Positions 35,298 through 43,405 of a stretch of DNA of 64,000 bases are shown here, in pieces. Within the stretch, counting starts at the first letter, position 1. Every line of letters begins with the position of its first letter. The stretch lies in NCBI GenBank assembly GCA_016223205.1, contig JACRPM010000003.1:79696-143695 (forward strand). The letters run 5' to 3'. The notes under the pieces were generated by a model. That model was not told the origin of the DNA and did no database searches. It saw only the letters and a list, made by a program, of their open reading frames with translations. This DNA is from Candidatus Saganbacteria bacterium (GTDB taxonomy: Bacteria > Margulisbacteria > WOR-1 > XYC2-FULL-46-14 > WPAF01). A program made the translations under genes and the position numbers.

Positions 35298-36118
35298 GCC
35301 TGCGTACCGAAACGGGTGGCGAGGATCGCCCCCAGCCCCATCAACGCCGCCAACCCCTTAGCTATCCAGCCCAATACCGGTAAAAATCCTATCAGGCACA
35401 GCAAGATCAAGCCCACTATCATTTCCCACAGCATGGGACGGTTATAAATGCGCAGGGCCTTGAGCACCTTTTTGCCGATGAGCTGGGAGACCGCCACATA
35501 GCCGAACACCCCCGCCGCCCAGAGCAGCAGCAGGTAGAGCGGGATAAAGACGATGCCGATGACGCTTAAAACCAGCATGACGATGATCAAAGGGGTCAGT
35601 ATCGCGATCAGCAATCCCCAGAGCAGTGCGTGGCCGGGGAGTTTTTCCACATAATAAGAAGTGATGCCGAGTTGCTTGGAGAAAAGCGCCACCAGGATCA
35701 CGGCCAAGACCACGAAAGCGATAAAAGAAAGGATGCTCAAGATCGCTAATCCCCAGCCGAAGCCCTTGGAGATCATGGCGGCCGGGAACTTGATCTCGGT
35801 TATTTCTCCCACAACCTTCGCGCCGGCCATTTTATCGACTTTTCCTCCGACCGAGACCGCGTTGCCCCCCACCACCGCCGATTTTTGAAGAACGACATTG
35901 CCGCCTACTGCCACCACGTCTTCTTTGACGGTGCCCAAGACCTCCACGTTGCCGCCCACTGCCACCGCGGCCTTGATCTCTGCGCCTTCCGGCACGACGA
36001 TGTTCTCGCCGACTTTTACGATACCTTCTTCTTTGGCGGATTCGAGCCCTTTAAGTGCGGCGAAAGAGGGGAGAGATAGAGCCAAGAGCAATACTAGAGC
36101 TAAGATCTTCTTTGACAT
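35294..36118 (-). CDS. Bactofilin-like beta-helix fused to a membrane domain (DUF8173-like)
   Basis: 274 residues from the ATG at 36118 with AAGGAG ten nt upstream; a GTG three codons earlier is in frame. Signal peptide about 1-20. Residues about 35-115 are short glycine/valine-rich rungs ('VVPEGAEIKAAVAVGGNVEV', 'VKEDVVAVGGNVVLQKSAVV') that resemble bactofilin-type beta-helix turns. Four membrane helices follow (about 125-270). Such proteins are common and uncharacterised; a periplasmic scaffold tied to the inner membrane is a reasonable guess. Confidence 0.7.
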   Translation of the reverse strand: MSKKILALVLLLALSLPSFAALKGLESAKEEGIVKVGENIVVPEGAEIKAAVAVGGNVEVLGTVKEDVVAVGGNVVLQKSAVVGGNAVSVGGKVDKMAGAKVVGEITEIKFPAAMISKGFGWGLAILSILSFIAFVVLAVILVALFSKQLGITSYYVEKLPGHALLWGLLIAILTPLIIVMLVLSVIGIVFIPLYLLLLWAAGVFGYVAVSQLIGKKVLKALRIYNRPMLWEMIVGLILLCLIGFLPVLGWIAKGLAALMGLGAILATRFGTQA

Positions 36119-36141
36119 TCTTACCACGCTCCTTGGCCGAG

Positions 36142-36147
36142 ATTATA
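36142..36147 (-). promoter_or_regulatory. -10 box of the bactofilin-like membrane protein gene
   Basis: TATAAT on the minus strand (36147 to 36142), leaving a leader of about 17 nt that carries AAGGAG before the ATG at 36118. Confidence 0.45.
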
Positions 36148-36181
36148 CCTTATGATGTGGATTTTTCAAGAGGGTACTTGT

Positions 36182-36214
36182 CCCGAGCGAGGGAGCGTTG
36201 CGACCGAGTCGAGG
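36182..36214. repeat. P1-type palindrome next to tRNA-Gln
   Basis: CCCGAGCGA...GAGTCGAGG, sharing both ends with the lysC insertion. It lies 2 nt from the 3' end of tRNA-Gln and may be transcribed as the tRNA trailer. Confidence 0.6.
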
Positions 36215-36216
36215 AA

Positions 36217-36287
36217 CTGGCGGGTAGGGATTCGAACCCCAATAAACAGGACCAAAACCTGTTGTCCTACCTTTAGACGACCCGCCA
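36217..36287 (-). tRNA. tRNA-Gln (anticodon TTG)
   Basis: Minus strand: acceptor TGGCGGG (36287-36281) pairs with CCCGCCA (36224-36218), discriminator G. Anticodon arm AACAGG-TTTTGGT-CCTGTT gives TTG, reading CAA/CAG. T-arm loop TTCGAAT. No CCA encoded. The first 15 nt are also the end of the upstream protein gene, which stops at TAA in the D-arm. Confidence 0.95.
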
Positions 36288-36974
36288 TTGTGCCTGATTT
36301 ATACCCTCGATCCAACCGCTTATTTGCCTATTTAATGCTGTGCTTTTACGGACCCGTATAACTATTTGGCCGAAATAGTCATCCCCGATCTTTTTACGGC
36401 TTGTTCTTATTTTGTGCTTTTTAAAATACACGGCCTTAAACACAGAAACATTTAAACCCAAAAAATCCGCCCAATATCTCTTAACCAGTGGCAATCTGCG
36501 CTTATTATTTTCATGAATATATAGCTCGTATTTTATATGATTAACCGGCACTTTACAAATCTCGACAAGCCACCGAGCAAAGAATTTAATCATCAACGGG
36601 TCAGAATTGCTGAATTTGACCTCACCGGAAGGGCCGTTAATCTTTTCTTTGGATCCCTCCGCCCAGTATAACATTGTTCCCATGAGCCATAATTTAGTCC
36701 TATCTAGTGATATTTTGGAAATGTCGGCTTTTGCTTCAGCTTTAATTTCTTTGATGGCCCGCAGCTTTTTCTCTCTCAGGGTCCTGGCTCCTCTCCTGCT
36801 CGCCTCAAGCTTCTTTTGAGACAATCTTTGTTTTTGTTTGCTGCTTAGGCCGACACTTCTTAGCCATAAAGAGAGGGTGGACTTTGAAACGGGGACGGAT
36901 TCCAATATCTCTCGATAAGAAAACCCTCGTTTTCTAAGATCGATCGCCTTCCTCTTTTCTGTTGGCAGGGCCAT
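36273..36974 (-). CDS. HTH protein with LAGLIDADG-like domain, reading into tRNA-Gln
   Basis: 233 residues. N-terminal helix-turn-helix (about 8-42; 'AIDLRKRGFSYREILESVPV' then 'SKSTLSLWLR') as in DNA invertase and transposase recognition helices. Basic linker (about 45-85). The second half, 'LWLMGTMLYWAEGSKE' and 'VKFSNSDPLMIKFFARWL', resembles the compact LAGLIDADG-type domain seen in small endonuclease-like proteins (G-x-x-x-x-[AE]-G-[SD] with later F-S-N-S-D-P). The final residues W-R-V-V and the stop are encoded by the first 15 nt of tRNA-Gln. No Shine-Dalgarno; TATAAT near the start and a TATA-rich palindrome at about 36988-37003 upstream. Function uncertain; a homing-type element tied to the tRNA is possible. 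Confidence 0.6.
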   Translation of the reverse strand: MALPTEKRKAIDLRKRGFSYREILESVPVSKSTLSLWLRSVGLSSKQKQRLSQKKLEASRRGARTLREKKLRAIKEIKAEAKADISKISLDRTKLWLMGTMLYWAEGSKEKINGPSGEVKFSNSDPLMIKFFARWLVEICKVPVNHIKYELYIHENNKRRLPLVKRYWADFLGLNVSVFKAVYFKKHKIRTSRKKIGDDYFGQIVIRVRKSTALNRQISGWIEGINQAQWRVV

Positions 36975-37037
36975 TATAAAACCACCATCATATTAGCTAT
37001 AATTATATAGCCGTGGTTCAGAAAATACAAACGATAA

Positions 37038-37976
37038 TTATTTTCTTTCGGACCTTGTCTGATTAAATACTGATTTGAGGAGGGCGATTTCTTGTGAGGA
37101 AATCTCTATGCCTCTCCGCTTCATCACAGCACGAGCTGTAGCGATAACTTCTTCCAGTTTCGCTTCGCCAATGCCTCCCCACGAAAACGAGGGCACGGAT
37201 TTTTTGTAGTAGGGCTGGCCGAACAGGTTGGCCGCCACCCCGATAACACAGCCGGTATAGATCAACGTCCCGATGGCACATTTAGTATGATCACCTATAA
37301 AACAGCCCAAAAAGGTCTCGCCGGAATCGATCGGTTTTCCCTCGATCTGGACTTTCACTCCGCCGTAATTGTTCTTGAGGTTGGAATTGGTGGTGCCCGC
37401 TCCCAGATTCACCCAACTGCATACATAGGAGTGACCGATGAAGCCGTAATGGCCCTTGTTCACATAATCCAAAAAGACCGAATGCACGATCTCCCCGGCT
37501 ACTTTGCAATGTCGGCCGATCGAAAGCGGCCCGCGCAGAAGCGTTTGCGGATGGACGATCGTTCCCGCGCCGATAAAGATCGGCCCCTGGCGGGCATCGA
37601 GCACCGCGTGGGCATCTATTACTGCCCCTTTTTCTATCAGGACTTGTTCGGAATTATGGATAACTGCGGTAGGGTGGACTTTCCCTTTTATCCCGGCGCC
37701 TAAAACCTTCAGGTCTTCTTCCAGGTCCTCTTTCAAGTGCTTGATCAGGTCCCAGAGATAAACGATCTCGCGGCCGGAGGGCAACACCCGGCCATTTAGT
37801 CCCGGCCCCTTTACCAACTCATCCCGCCCCTTGAGAGTGATCTGGGCGTCCGGATATTTCCTTTTTAGTTTCTCTAATATCGTAGTAGCGCCGCAGCGCA
37901 GATCCCAGACGGGACGCAGCCAGGTCAAAGGCAGAAGCTTCTTATACCCCTCGTCTTCAACGATCGTCAGGTTCAC
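37038..37976 (-). CDS. GlmU-like sugar nucleotidyl/acyltransferase, left-handed beta-helix, short N-terminus
   Basis: 312 residues. The opening 'LTIVEDEGYKKLLPLTWLRP' with 'WDLRCGATTILEKLKRKYP' matches the alternative bacterial GlmU family (putative UDP-GlcNAc diphosphorylase/GlcN-1-P acetyltransferase), and the C-terminal 200 residues form a hexapeptide beta-helix ('AVIDAHAVLDARQGPIFIGA', 'VNLGAGTTNSNLKNNYGGVK', 'FIGDHTKCAIGTLIYTGCVI'). Related proteins have about 390-410 residues, so part of the nucleotidyltransferase region between about 45 and 100 is missing. The acyltransferase half looks complete. Last gene of apbE-ackA-glmU-like; overlaps ackA by 4 nt. Confidence 0.7.
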   Translation of the reverse strand: MNLTIVEDEGYKKLLPLTWLRPVWDLRCGATTILEKLKRKYPDAQITLKGRDELVKGPGLNGRVLPSGREIVYLWDLIKHLKEDLEEDLKVLGAGIKGKVHPTAVIHNSEQVLIEKGAVIDAHAVLDARQGPIFIGAGTIVHPQTLLRGPLSIGRHCKVAGEIVHSVFLDYVNKGHYGFIGHSYVCSWVNLGAGTTNSNLKNNYGGVKVQIEGKPIDSGETFLGCFIGDHTKCAIGTLIYTGCVIGVAANLFGQPYYKKSVPSFSWGGIGEAKLEEVIATARAVMKRRGIEISSQEIALLKSVFNQTRSERK

Positions 37977-39217
37977 GCCTTTTTCCTTTTATAATTGGGA
38001 TCCTCGAAAGAATAAGTGAAGTGGGTGTGAGTTTCATATTTGCCGTCGAGAATGGCTTCTACGTCCTCGATGAAGACCCGCTCCTCATCGGTGGGGATCA
38101 CCAGCACCTTGACCGGAGAGCCATCGGCGGAAATATCGGCTTCGTTTTCACGGCTCGTCGCGGCCTGGTTCTTCCACTTGTCGAACTTGATGCCCAGGTT
38201 CTCTATCCCGGTCAACACCTTTTCGCGCAGCTGCCAGTTGAGCTCTCCGGCTCCGGCGGTGAAGACCACGGCGTCCACCCGTCCCAAAATGGCCGAATAA
38301 GCTCCGAGGTATTTCCGCAGGCGGAAGGCCTCGATCTCGATGGCCAGCTTGGAGCGCTCATCGCCTTCTTCCGCCGCTTTTTCGATATCGCGGCGGTCCA
38401 TGTATTTGCCGGTAATGCCCAAAAGCCCGCTCTTCTTATTCAAGATGCCGTCCAGCTCCTCGGCGTAAAAGCCCTCCTTTTCTATCATAAAAAGCACGAT
38501 AGCCGGATCGAGGTCCCCGCAGCGCGTTCCCATTACCGCTCCTTCGAGCGGGGTCAAACCCATGCTGGTGTCGACGGAGACGCCGTTCTTAATGGCGGTA
38601 AGGGATACGCCATTGCCGATGTGCAGGGTGATCAGGTTTACTTCGGAGGGCTTTTTGCCGAGCAAGGCCGCCGCCCGGCGGGAAACGTAGAGGTGGCTGG
38701 TGCCGTGGAAACCGTAGCGCCTTACCCCATACATCCCGTACCATTCGTAGGGCACCGCATAAAGATAAGCCGCTTCGGGCATGGTCTGGTGGAAAGCAGT
38801 ATCAAAAACGGCAATATGGGCGATGTTCGGCAAAAGCATTTGGGCGGCCACGATGCCGGCGATGTTGGGAGGGTTGTGGAGCGGGGCCAGGTCCTGCACG
38901 GCCTTGATGGCCTCGAGCACCTCGGGGGTGATCTTCACCGAGCTTTTGAATTTTTCTCCGCCGTGCACCACCCGGTGCCCCACTGCATGGATCTCAATAC
39001 CGCTGATCTTTTCCATGATCAGTTTAAGCGCGGTCTCGTGGTTGGGGCAGTCGCGATTCTCGATTAAGGGCTCCGCGCCGGGACATTCGTGCTTGATAAA
39101 AGCTCCGGCAATGCCGATGCGCTCCACCGTGCCGGAACAAAGCGTTTCTTTCTTCTGCCGGTTGTAGATCTTATATTTGATGGAAGAACTTCCGCAATTC
39201 AGCGCCAGTATGCTCAT
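37973..39217 (-). CDS. ackA: Acetate kinase
   Basis: 414 residues. Interconverts acetate + ATP and acetyl phosphate, giving substrate-level ATP in fermentation. Signatures: 'ILALNCGSSSIKYKIYN' (phosphate loop), 'VGHRVVHGGEKFKSSVKI', 'AVFDTAFHQTMPEAAYLYAV', 'RYGFHGTSHLYVSRRAA', 'LHIGNGVSLTAIKNG', 'VFTAGAGELNWQLREKV', C-terminal 'VLVIPTDEERVFIEDV'. No pta gene is nearby. Overlaps the apbE-type gene by 4 nt. Confidence 0.96.
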   Translation of the reverse strand: MSILALNCGSSSIKYKIYNRQKKETLCSGTVERIGIAGAFIKHECPGAEPLIENRDCPNHETALKLIMEKISGIEIHAVGHRVVHGGEKFKSSVKITPEVLEAIKAVQDLAPLHNPPNIAGIVAAQMLLPNIAHIAVFDTAFHQTMPEAAYLYAVPYEWYGMYGVRRYGFHGTSHLYVSRRAAALLGKKPSEVNLITLHIGNGVSLTAIKNGVSVDTSMGLTPLEGAVMGTRCGDLDPAIVLFMIEKEGFYAEELDGILNKKSGLLGITGKYMDRRDIEKAAEEGDERSKLAIEIEAFRLRKYLGAYSAILGRVDAVVFTAGAGELNWQLREKVLTGIENLGIKFDKWKNQAATSRENEADISADGSPVKVLVIPTDEERVFIEDVEAILDGKYETHTHFTYSFEDPNYKRKKA

Positions 39218-40089
39218 AATTTATATCTAAAAACTTTCCCTTTGGCATCCACGATCAAGACCTTCAAATTCAGCTTTTTGGCCAATGCCAATCCCTTTTC
39301 CGGACCCAAAACGAAGATCCCGGTGGAAAGCGCATCCGCCCAGCCCGCCCCGCCACCATACGGTGCGGGGCCCGCGTCCCGGGTCACCACCGTTACCGCC
39401 TGGCAGGATTTGGCGGGCAATCCGGTTTGGGGATCGATGATGTGCCGTCCTTGTTCGTAATCCCCCGAAGTTGAAAGGGCCTCGCCGTCCTTGAGCGCCA
39501 GGGTATCCAGCAGTTCGTTCTTTTTCCGGGGATGCTGAATGCCGATCTTGGAGGGCCCGCCGATGATCGCGATCGAAGAGCGCATATCTATCATAGCACT
39601 TTTAACGCCGCGTTTTCTCAAAACTTTGCGGGCTTCCTCTACCGCGAATCCCTTGGCGATGCCGTCCAAATTCAGCTGGAGCTTATCGCTCAATAATTTA
39701 ACCGTGCGATTTTTGGCGTCCACTTTGATCTTGCGATAATTTTTGAGGGTGGGGTCGAAGGCTCCGGAGGTTTTTTCCGAGGCCAAAAGCGCCAATTTCA
39801 CGCAACGCAGGGTGTCTTCCGAGACCGGGGCCGCCGCGATCCCCGCCAGGTTATTGATGCGGTTGATCTCGCTTAAGGGGGCGAAACGGTTCAGTTTTTC
39901 TTCGAGTTCCTTTAATCTTTTATGGGCCGCCTCGATATGCGCCCCGGGATCTTTGTCTTTGACCGTGATGGTGACCCGGGTCCCCATCATCTCAAAGCTC
40001 CGGGAAGGCGAATTGATGGTGAAAATATAGTAGGTTAGGGCCGAGACCAGCAGTAGATTGATCAAGGCCAAAACGAGGAAACGTCTCAT
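39214..40089 (-). CDS. apbE: FAD:protein FMN transferase (ApbE), membrane anchored
   Basis: 291 residues. N-terminal membrane helix or lipoprotein-like anchor (about 3-24, without an obvious lipobox). ApbE attaches FMN covalently to threonines of RnfG/NqrC-type redox proteins. Signatures: 'RSFEMMGTRVTITVKDKD', 'EINRINNLAG', 'LNLDGIAKGFAVEEARKVL', 'SSIAIIGGPSKIGIQHPRK', 'ALSTSGDYEQGRHIIDPQTG' (H-I-I-D-P-x-T-G), 'DALSTGIFVLGPEKGLALA'. No Rnf/Nqr genes are in this window. First gene of a three-gene operon, divergent from pyrB. Confidence 0.93.
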   Translation of the reverse strand: MRRFLVLALINLLLVSALTYYIFTINSPSRSFEMMGTRVTITVKDKDPGAHIEAAHKRLKELEEKLNRFAPLSEINRINNLAGIAAAPVSEDTLRCVKLALLASEKTSGAFDPTLKNYRKIKVDAKNRTVKLLSDKLQLNLDGIAKGFAVEEARKVLRKRGVKSAMIDMRSSIAIIGGPSKIGIQHPRKKNELLDTLALKDGEALSTSGDYEQGRHIIDPQTGLPAKSCQAVTVVTRDAGPAPYGGGAGWADALSTGIFVLGPEKGLALAKKLNLKVLIVDAKGKVFRYKL

Positions 40090-40100
40090 ATAACTTTATA

Positions 40101-40109
40101 TGGTATAAT
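40101..40109 (+). promoter_or_regulatory. pyrB extended -10 promoter
   Basis: TGGTATAAT at 40101-40109, about 25 nt before the ATG; the leader carries a Shine-Dalgarno CAAGGAG. No PyrR- or UMP-type leader is visible. Confidence 0.5.
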
Positions 40110-40134
40110 AGCCGAGGGTTAAATTCAAGGAGCG

Positions 40135-41085
40135 ATGAGCAAGGTAAAGGGCCTAAAAAGCAAGGATCTGCTGGGACTCCGGGACCTGCCGGTGGATGAC
40201 CTGAATTTGATCCTGGATACCGCCTCCTCCATGAAGGAGATCCTTTCCCGCCCCGTTCCCAAAGTCCCCGCCCTGCTGGGCAAATCCATCTGCCTGCTGT
40301 TTTACGAAAATTCCACCCGCACCCGCACCAGCTTTGAGGCCGCGGCCAAAATGCTCTCCGCCGGCACTACCAACGTGGCGGTCGCCCAAAGTTCCGTCGC
40401 CAAAGGGGAGACCCTGATCGATACCGCCAAAAATCTCGAAGCGGTGGGCCACCAGGCCTTTGTGATCCGCCACAATATGGCGGGCGCCCCGCACCTTTTG
40501 GCCCGCAACCTTAAAGCCTCGATCATCAACGCCGGGGACGGCCAGGACGAACACCCTTCACAGGGCTTGCTGGATATCTTCACCATGCGGGAGAAGAAGG
40601 GGAGCTTGAAAGGCAAGAAAGTGGTGATCGTGGGGGACATCGCGCATTCCAGAGTCGCGCGCAGCAACATCTGGGGGCTCAACAAGCTGGGGGCCCGCGT
40701 CTCGGTTGTCGGCCCGGCAACTTTACTGCCCAAAGATATCGAGAAAATGGGAGTTAAGGCCTCCTATGACCTCGAAGAAGAAATAGAAGACGCGGATTTT
40801 ATCAATGTCCTGCGCATCCAGCTCGAGCGGCAGGGCCGGGGCCTTTTTCCCTCGCTTGAGGAATACCACGAGCTTTTCGGGCTGACCGCCAAAAAGCTGG
40901 CGCGCGCGAAAAAGGAGATCATGGTGATGCACCCCGGGCCGATCAACCGCGGGGTCGAGATCTCCTCCGAGGTGGCGGACGGGCCGTATAATGTAATACT
41001 CGACCAGGTGCAAAACGGGGTCGCGGTCCGCATGGCTATCTTGTTCCTCCTGCTTAGCGGCCGCGCAACTGACGAAGCTAACTGA
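40135..41085 (+). CDS. pyrB: Aspartate carbamoyltransferase catalytic subunit
   Basis: 316 residues. Second step of pyrimidine synthesis. Carbamoyl phosphate motif 'YENSTRTRTSFEAAAKMLSA', 'VIRHNMAGAPHLLA', 'GDGQDEHPSQGLLDIFTM', 'KVVIVGDIAHSRVARSNIWG', 'LRIQLERQG', 'VMHPGPINRGVEISSEVADG'. Alone here; the usual neighbour pyrC is absent. Confidence 0.96.
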   Translation: MSKVKGLKSKDLLGLRDLPVDDLNLILDTASSMKEILSRPVPKVPALLGKSICLLFYENSTRTRTSFEAAAKMLSAGTTNVAVAQSSVAKGETLIDTAKNLEAVGHQAFVIRHNMAGAPHLLARNLKASIINAGDGQDEHPSQGLLDIFTMREKKGSLKGKKVVIVGDIAHSRVARSNIWGLNKLGARVSVVGPATLLPKDIEKMGVKASYDLEEEIEDADFINVLRIQLERQGRGLFPSLEEYHELFGLTAKKLARAKKEIMVMHPGPINRGVEISSEVADGPYNVILDQVQNGVAVRMAILFLLLSGRATDEAN

Positions 41086-41148
41086 AATCCCTGCCCGAAA
41101 CTAACGATATATATGTAGGAGACCAGATCTCTAAAGGGGCAGAGGATT

Positions 41149-41433
41149 ATGAATCCCTTGGTAAAGTTCACCATCGAGAATTTCGAGGAGCTCATCTCGG
41201 AGCTGGCGCGCCTCAACAAGCCCGAATACCTGTTCGACCTCGAAGACCGCATCGTGGACGAGATCACGGATATCATCCGCACTAAGTCCAAGACCCGGGC
41301 CCGCGCCGAGATCCTCACCATAAAGAATCGGCTGTTAGAGAAGATCCATTCCGAGCCCCACGTGAAACCGCTTTTAAACAGCTTCCAGAACGCGATCGAC
41401 GGCGCCACCTCTGCCGCCCTTTACTGCCTCTGA
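41149..41433 (+). CDS. Small helical hypothetical protein
   Basis: 94 residues with a GGGGCAGAGGA ribosome site upstream. Amphipathic helices throughout ('FTIENFEELISELARLNKPE', 'LFDLEDRIVDEITDIIRTKS', 'ARAEILTIKNRLLEKI'), no signal peptide. Family not recognised. Good coding bias matching pyrB argues that it is real. Precedes the large beta-propeller protein. Confidence 0.55.
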   Translation: MNPLVKFTIENFEELISELARLNKPEYLFDLEDRIVDEITDIIRTKSKTRARAEILTIKNRLLEKIHSEPHVKPLLNSFQNAIDGATSAALYCL

Positions 41434-41460
41434 AGTTTTAAAATCGTCTGAAATTATCCA

Positions 41461-41493
41461 AACCACCCCCCGATAAACAACCGCGAGGTGGTT
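41461..41493 (+). promoter_or_regulatory. Leader hairpin covering the ribosome site of the beta-propeller gene
   Basis: AACCACC (41461-41467) is complementary to GGTGGTT (41487-41493), and the right arm contains the only Shine-Dalgarno (GAGGTGG) for the ATG at 41497. Folding would hide the ribosome site. Confidence 0.4.
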
Positions 41494-41496
41494 AAC

Positions 41497-43404
41497 ATGT
41501 CCGATCTAGGAGTTTCTCCGGTTTCAACCTTTCCCCAGTATTATAGTATGACCGCTTATCAAAACAATCAGCAGTCAGAGAGCGACCCCACGCTGAACAT
41601 CAATCCTTTTGTCGAGCCGGCGGAAAACTATAATCCGCCGCTATCCGACCTCGAAGGCGGCGCCGCGGGCGCGTTTTCATTCACCCCAGCGGCCTGCGAC
41701 TGCTACGGCACTAATCTAATGGGAGATTACGTGGAAGAAGACGCCTCTGACGACAATTATGATTATTGGCCCGACGCGGAGGTCGAGCCGGATGAGGCGA
41801 CCGTTGAAGATCATTATGAGGATGCCCCCACCGAAGAAGCGGTCGACGCCGACGGAGATTCTTATCCTGATGAAGTTGAAGCCGAAGTAGAGACAGAAGT
41901 TGAAGCAGATTACTTTGAAGATTGGACGGAGGAGGAGACCGGCCCCAGCGTCTGCGACAATTGGCCCGAATCCGTGACCATCACCTCTCCCGCCGACGGG
42001 ACGATCCGCGTGCCATACTATACCGATTCCGCCCTCAACATCTCCTACACTTTCCCCAACGATCCCGATGAAGCGACAGCGGGGGATGTGGTGACCTGCG
42101 AAGTTGTGATAGACGGCTTGGCAACTCGCGGGGGGCTTTTGGCCGACACCGCCGGCATTTTGAACTTTACCCCGGCGACGCCTGCTGAATACTTTGCCTG
42201 CGCGACCGATTATTACGCGCGCGTCCGCTGTTTCGACTCCTGCACCACCGAAAGTCATGAGGTTGTAAGCGCCCCCGTTCGTTTCACCACCGGGCCGACG
42301 GTGGAGTGGACGAGGACGTATAATGGGGGTGGGAGTGGGATTGATAAGGGCTATGGAATAGCATTAGGACCCAGCGGAAATATCTATGTTATAGGGGCCA
42401 CCCAAGCAGGGACTGAAAGATGGCAAATTAATACTTGGTTGCGGGGATATGACAACAATGGAAACGCCTTATGGACTCAATCTTTTGATTACCCGGTTGT
42501 TGATCGGGATGACTATGGGTTTGATGTTGTAACAGATGATACCGAAAATGTATATGGGATTGGAAACGTAAATATTGGAAGAAATCCTATGTTTGGAGAA
42601 GATAGAGATGTTTGGATTGGGGGTTATCAGAGCGATGGGACGCCAATCTTTACAACTTTTTATGATACTCCCGGATCGATTATGTTTGATTATGATAAGG
42701 GATATGGTATTGCGGTGGACAATCTTACCGGGGATATATTGGGTATGGGCGGAGCATCTTTATCGGACACAGAGCAAAGTGTGTTTTGGCTAGGGCGATA
42801 TTTTAATTCAGGAGCAGAAAATTGGGCATTAACCGATACCGGAATTGGCAGTGGCAATGATATCGCAATTGATAATAGCGGTAGAATGTATACTATTGGA
42901 AATGTGCGCGCTGCTGGGGGAGATAGCGATATTTGGATCAGGGCGCATAATTCTGATGGTTCTCAAATTTGGACGCAGTATTATAATGATCCTGCAAATG
43001 GAGATGATTTTGGAGAGGGGATTACGACGGATTCAAGCGGCAATATTTACGTGACCGGTGTGGAATATAGTGGCTCTGGGATCTACCAGCCATGGACAGC
43101 AATGTACAATAATACCGGTCGATTTGTTTGGGACCAAGCGGTTGGGCGGAATGGGATTGCCACCGATGACCTTGGTAATGTGTATGTAACAGGGGGAAGC
43201 CCATCTTGGTCTCCGGCAACAACCTCAAACACAACTAGGATAGATCCCGTTGATGGAGAAATAGTTTGCGAAATACTAGAAGATCCTGCAATTTCCCCAG
43301 CGGGAATAGTTGTGGATAATGCAGGGAATGTTTACCTGGCAGGTAGCGAATCCGTTCCAGGTGAAGAAAATAATATCTGGGTTAGAAAATACTCCGGCTT
43401 TTAA
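41497..43404 (+). CDS. Acidic protein with C-terminal SBBP-type beta-propeller, composition chimera
   Basis: 635 residues from the ATG at 41497 (a GTG at 41488 falls on the ribosome site). No signal peptide: the first 160 residues are polar and extremely acidic (Asp/Glu/Tyr-rich, 'ATVEDHYEDAPTEEAVDADG'). Residues about 165-270 are an Ig/FN3-like domain ('PESVTITSPADGTI', 'YYARVRCFDSCTTESHEV'). From about 275 a beta-propeller of repeated 'SGNIYVIGAT', 'SSGNIYVTGVEYSGSG', 'DLGNVYVTGG' and 'NAGNVYLAGSE' units. Around 42300 codon use changes abruptly from GC-rich to AT-rich. A join of two modules of different origin is the simplest reading. Possibly exported by a route without a classical signal. 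Confidence 0.6.
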   Translation: MSDLGVSPVSTFPQYYSMTAYQNNQQSESDPTLNINPFVEPAENYNPPLSDLEGGAAGAFSFTPAACDCYGTNLMGDYVEEDASDDNYDYWPDAEVEPDEATVEDHYEDAPTEEAVDADGDSYPDEVEAEVETEVEADYFEDWTEEETGPSVCDNWPESVTITSPADGTIRVPYYTDSALNISYTFPNDPDEATAGDVVTCEVVIDGLATRGGLLADTAGILNFTPATPAEYFACATDYYARVRCFDSCTTESHEVVSAPVRFTTGPTVEWTRTYNGGGSGIDKGYGIALGPSGNIYVIGATQAGTERWQINTWLRGYDNNGNALWTQSFDYPVVDRDDYGFDVVTDDTENVYGIGNVNIGRNPMFGEDRDVWIGGYQSDGTPIFTTFYDTPGSIMFDYDKGYGIAVDNLTGDILGMGGASLSDTEQSVFWLGRYFNSGAENWALTDTGIGSGNDIAIDNSGRMYTIGNVRAAGGDSDIWIRAHNSDGSQIWTQYYNDPANGDDFGEGITTDSSGNIYVTGVEYSGSGIYQPWTAMYNNTGRFVWDQAVGRNGIATDDLGNVYVTGGSPSWSPATTSNTTRIDPVDGEIVCEILEDPAISPAGIVVDNAGNVYLAGSESVPGEENNIWVRKYSGF

Positions 43405-43405
43405 T

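Noticed and set aside
38021..39067. Long open frame of about 348 codons on the plus strand
   Set aside because: It lies entirely antisense to ackA, whose family motifs are complete; the antisense translation has no recognisable domain.
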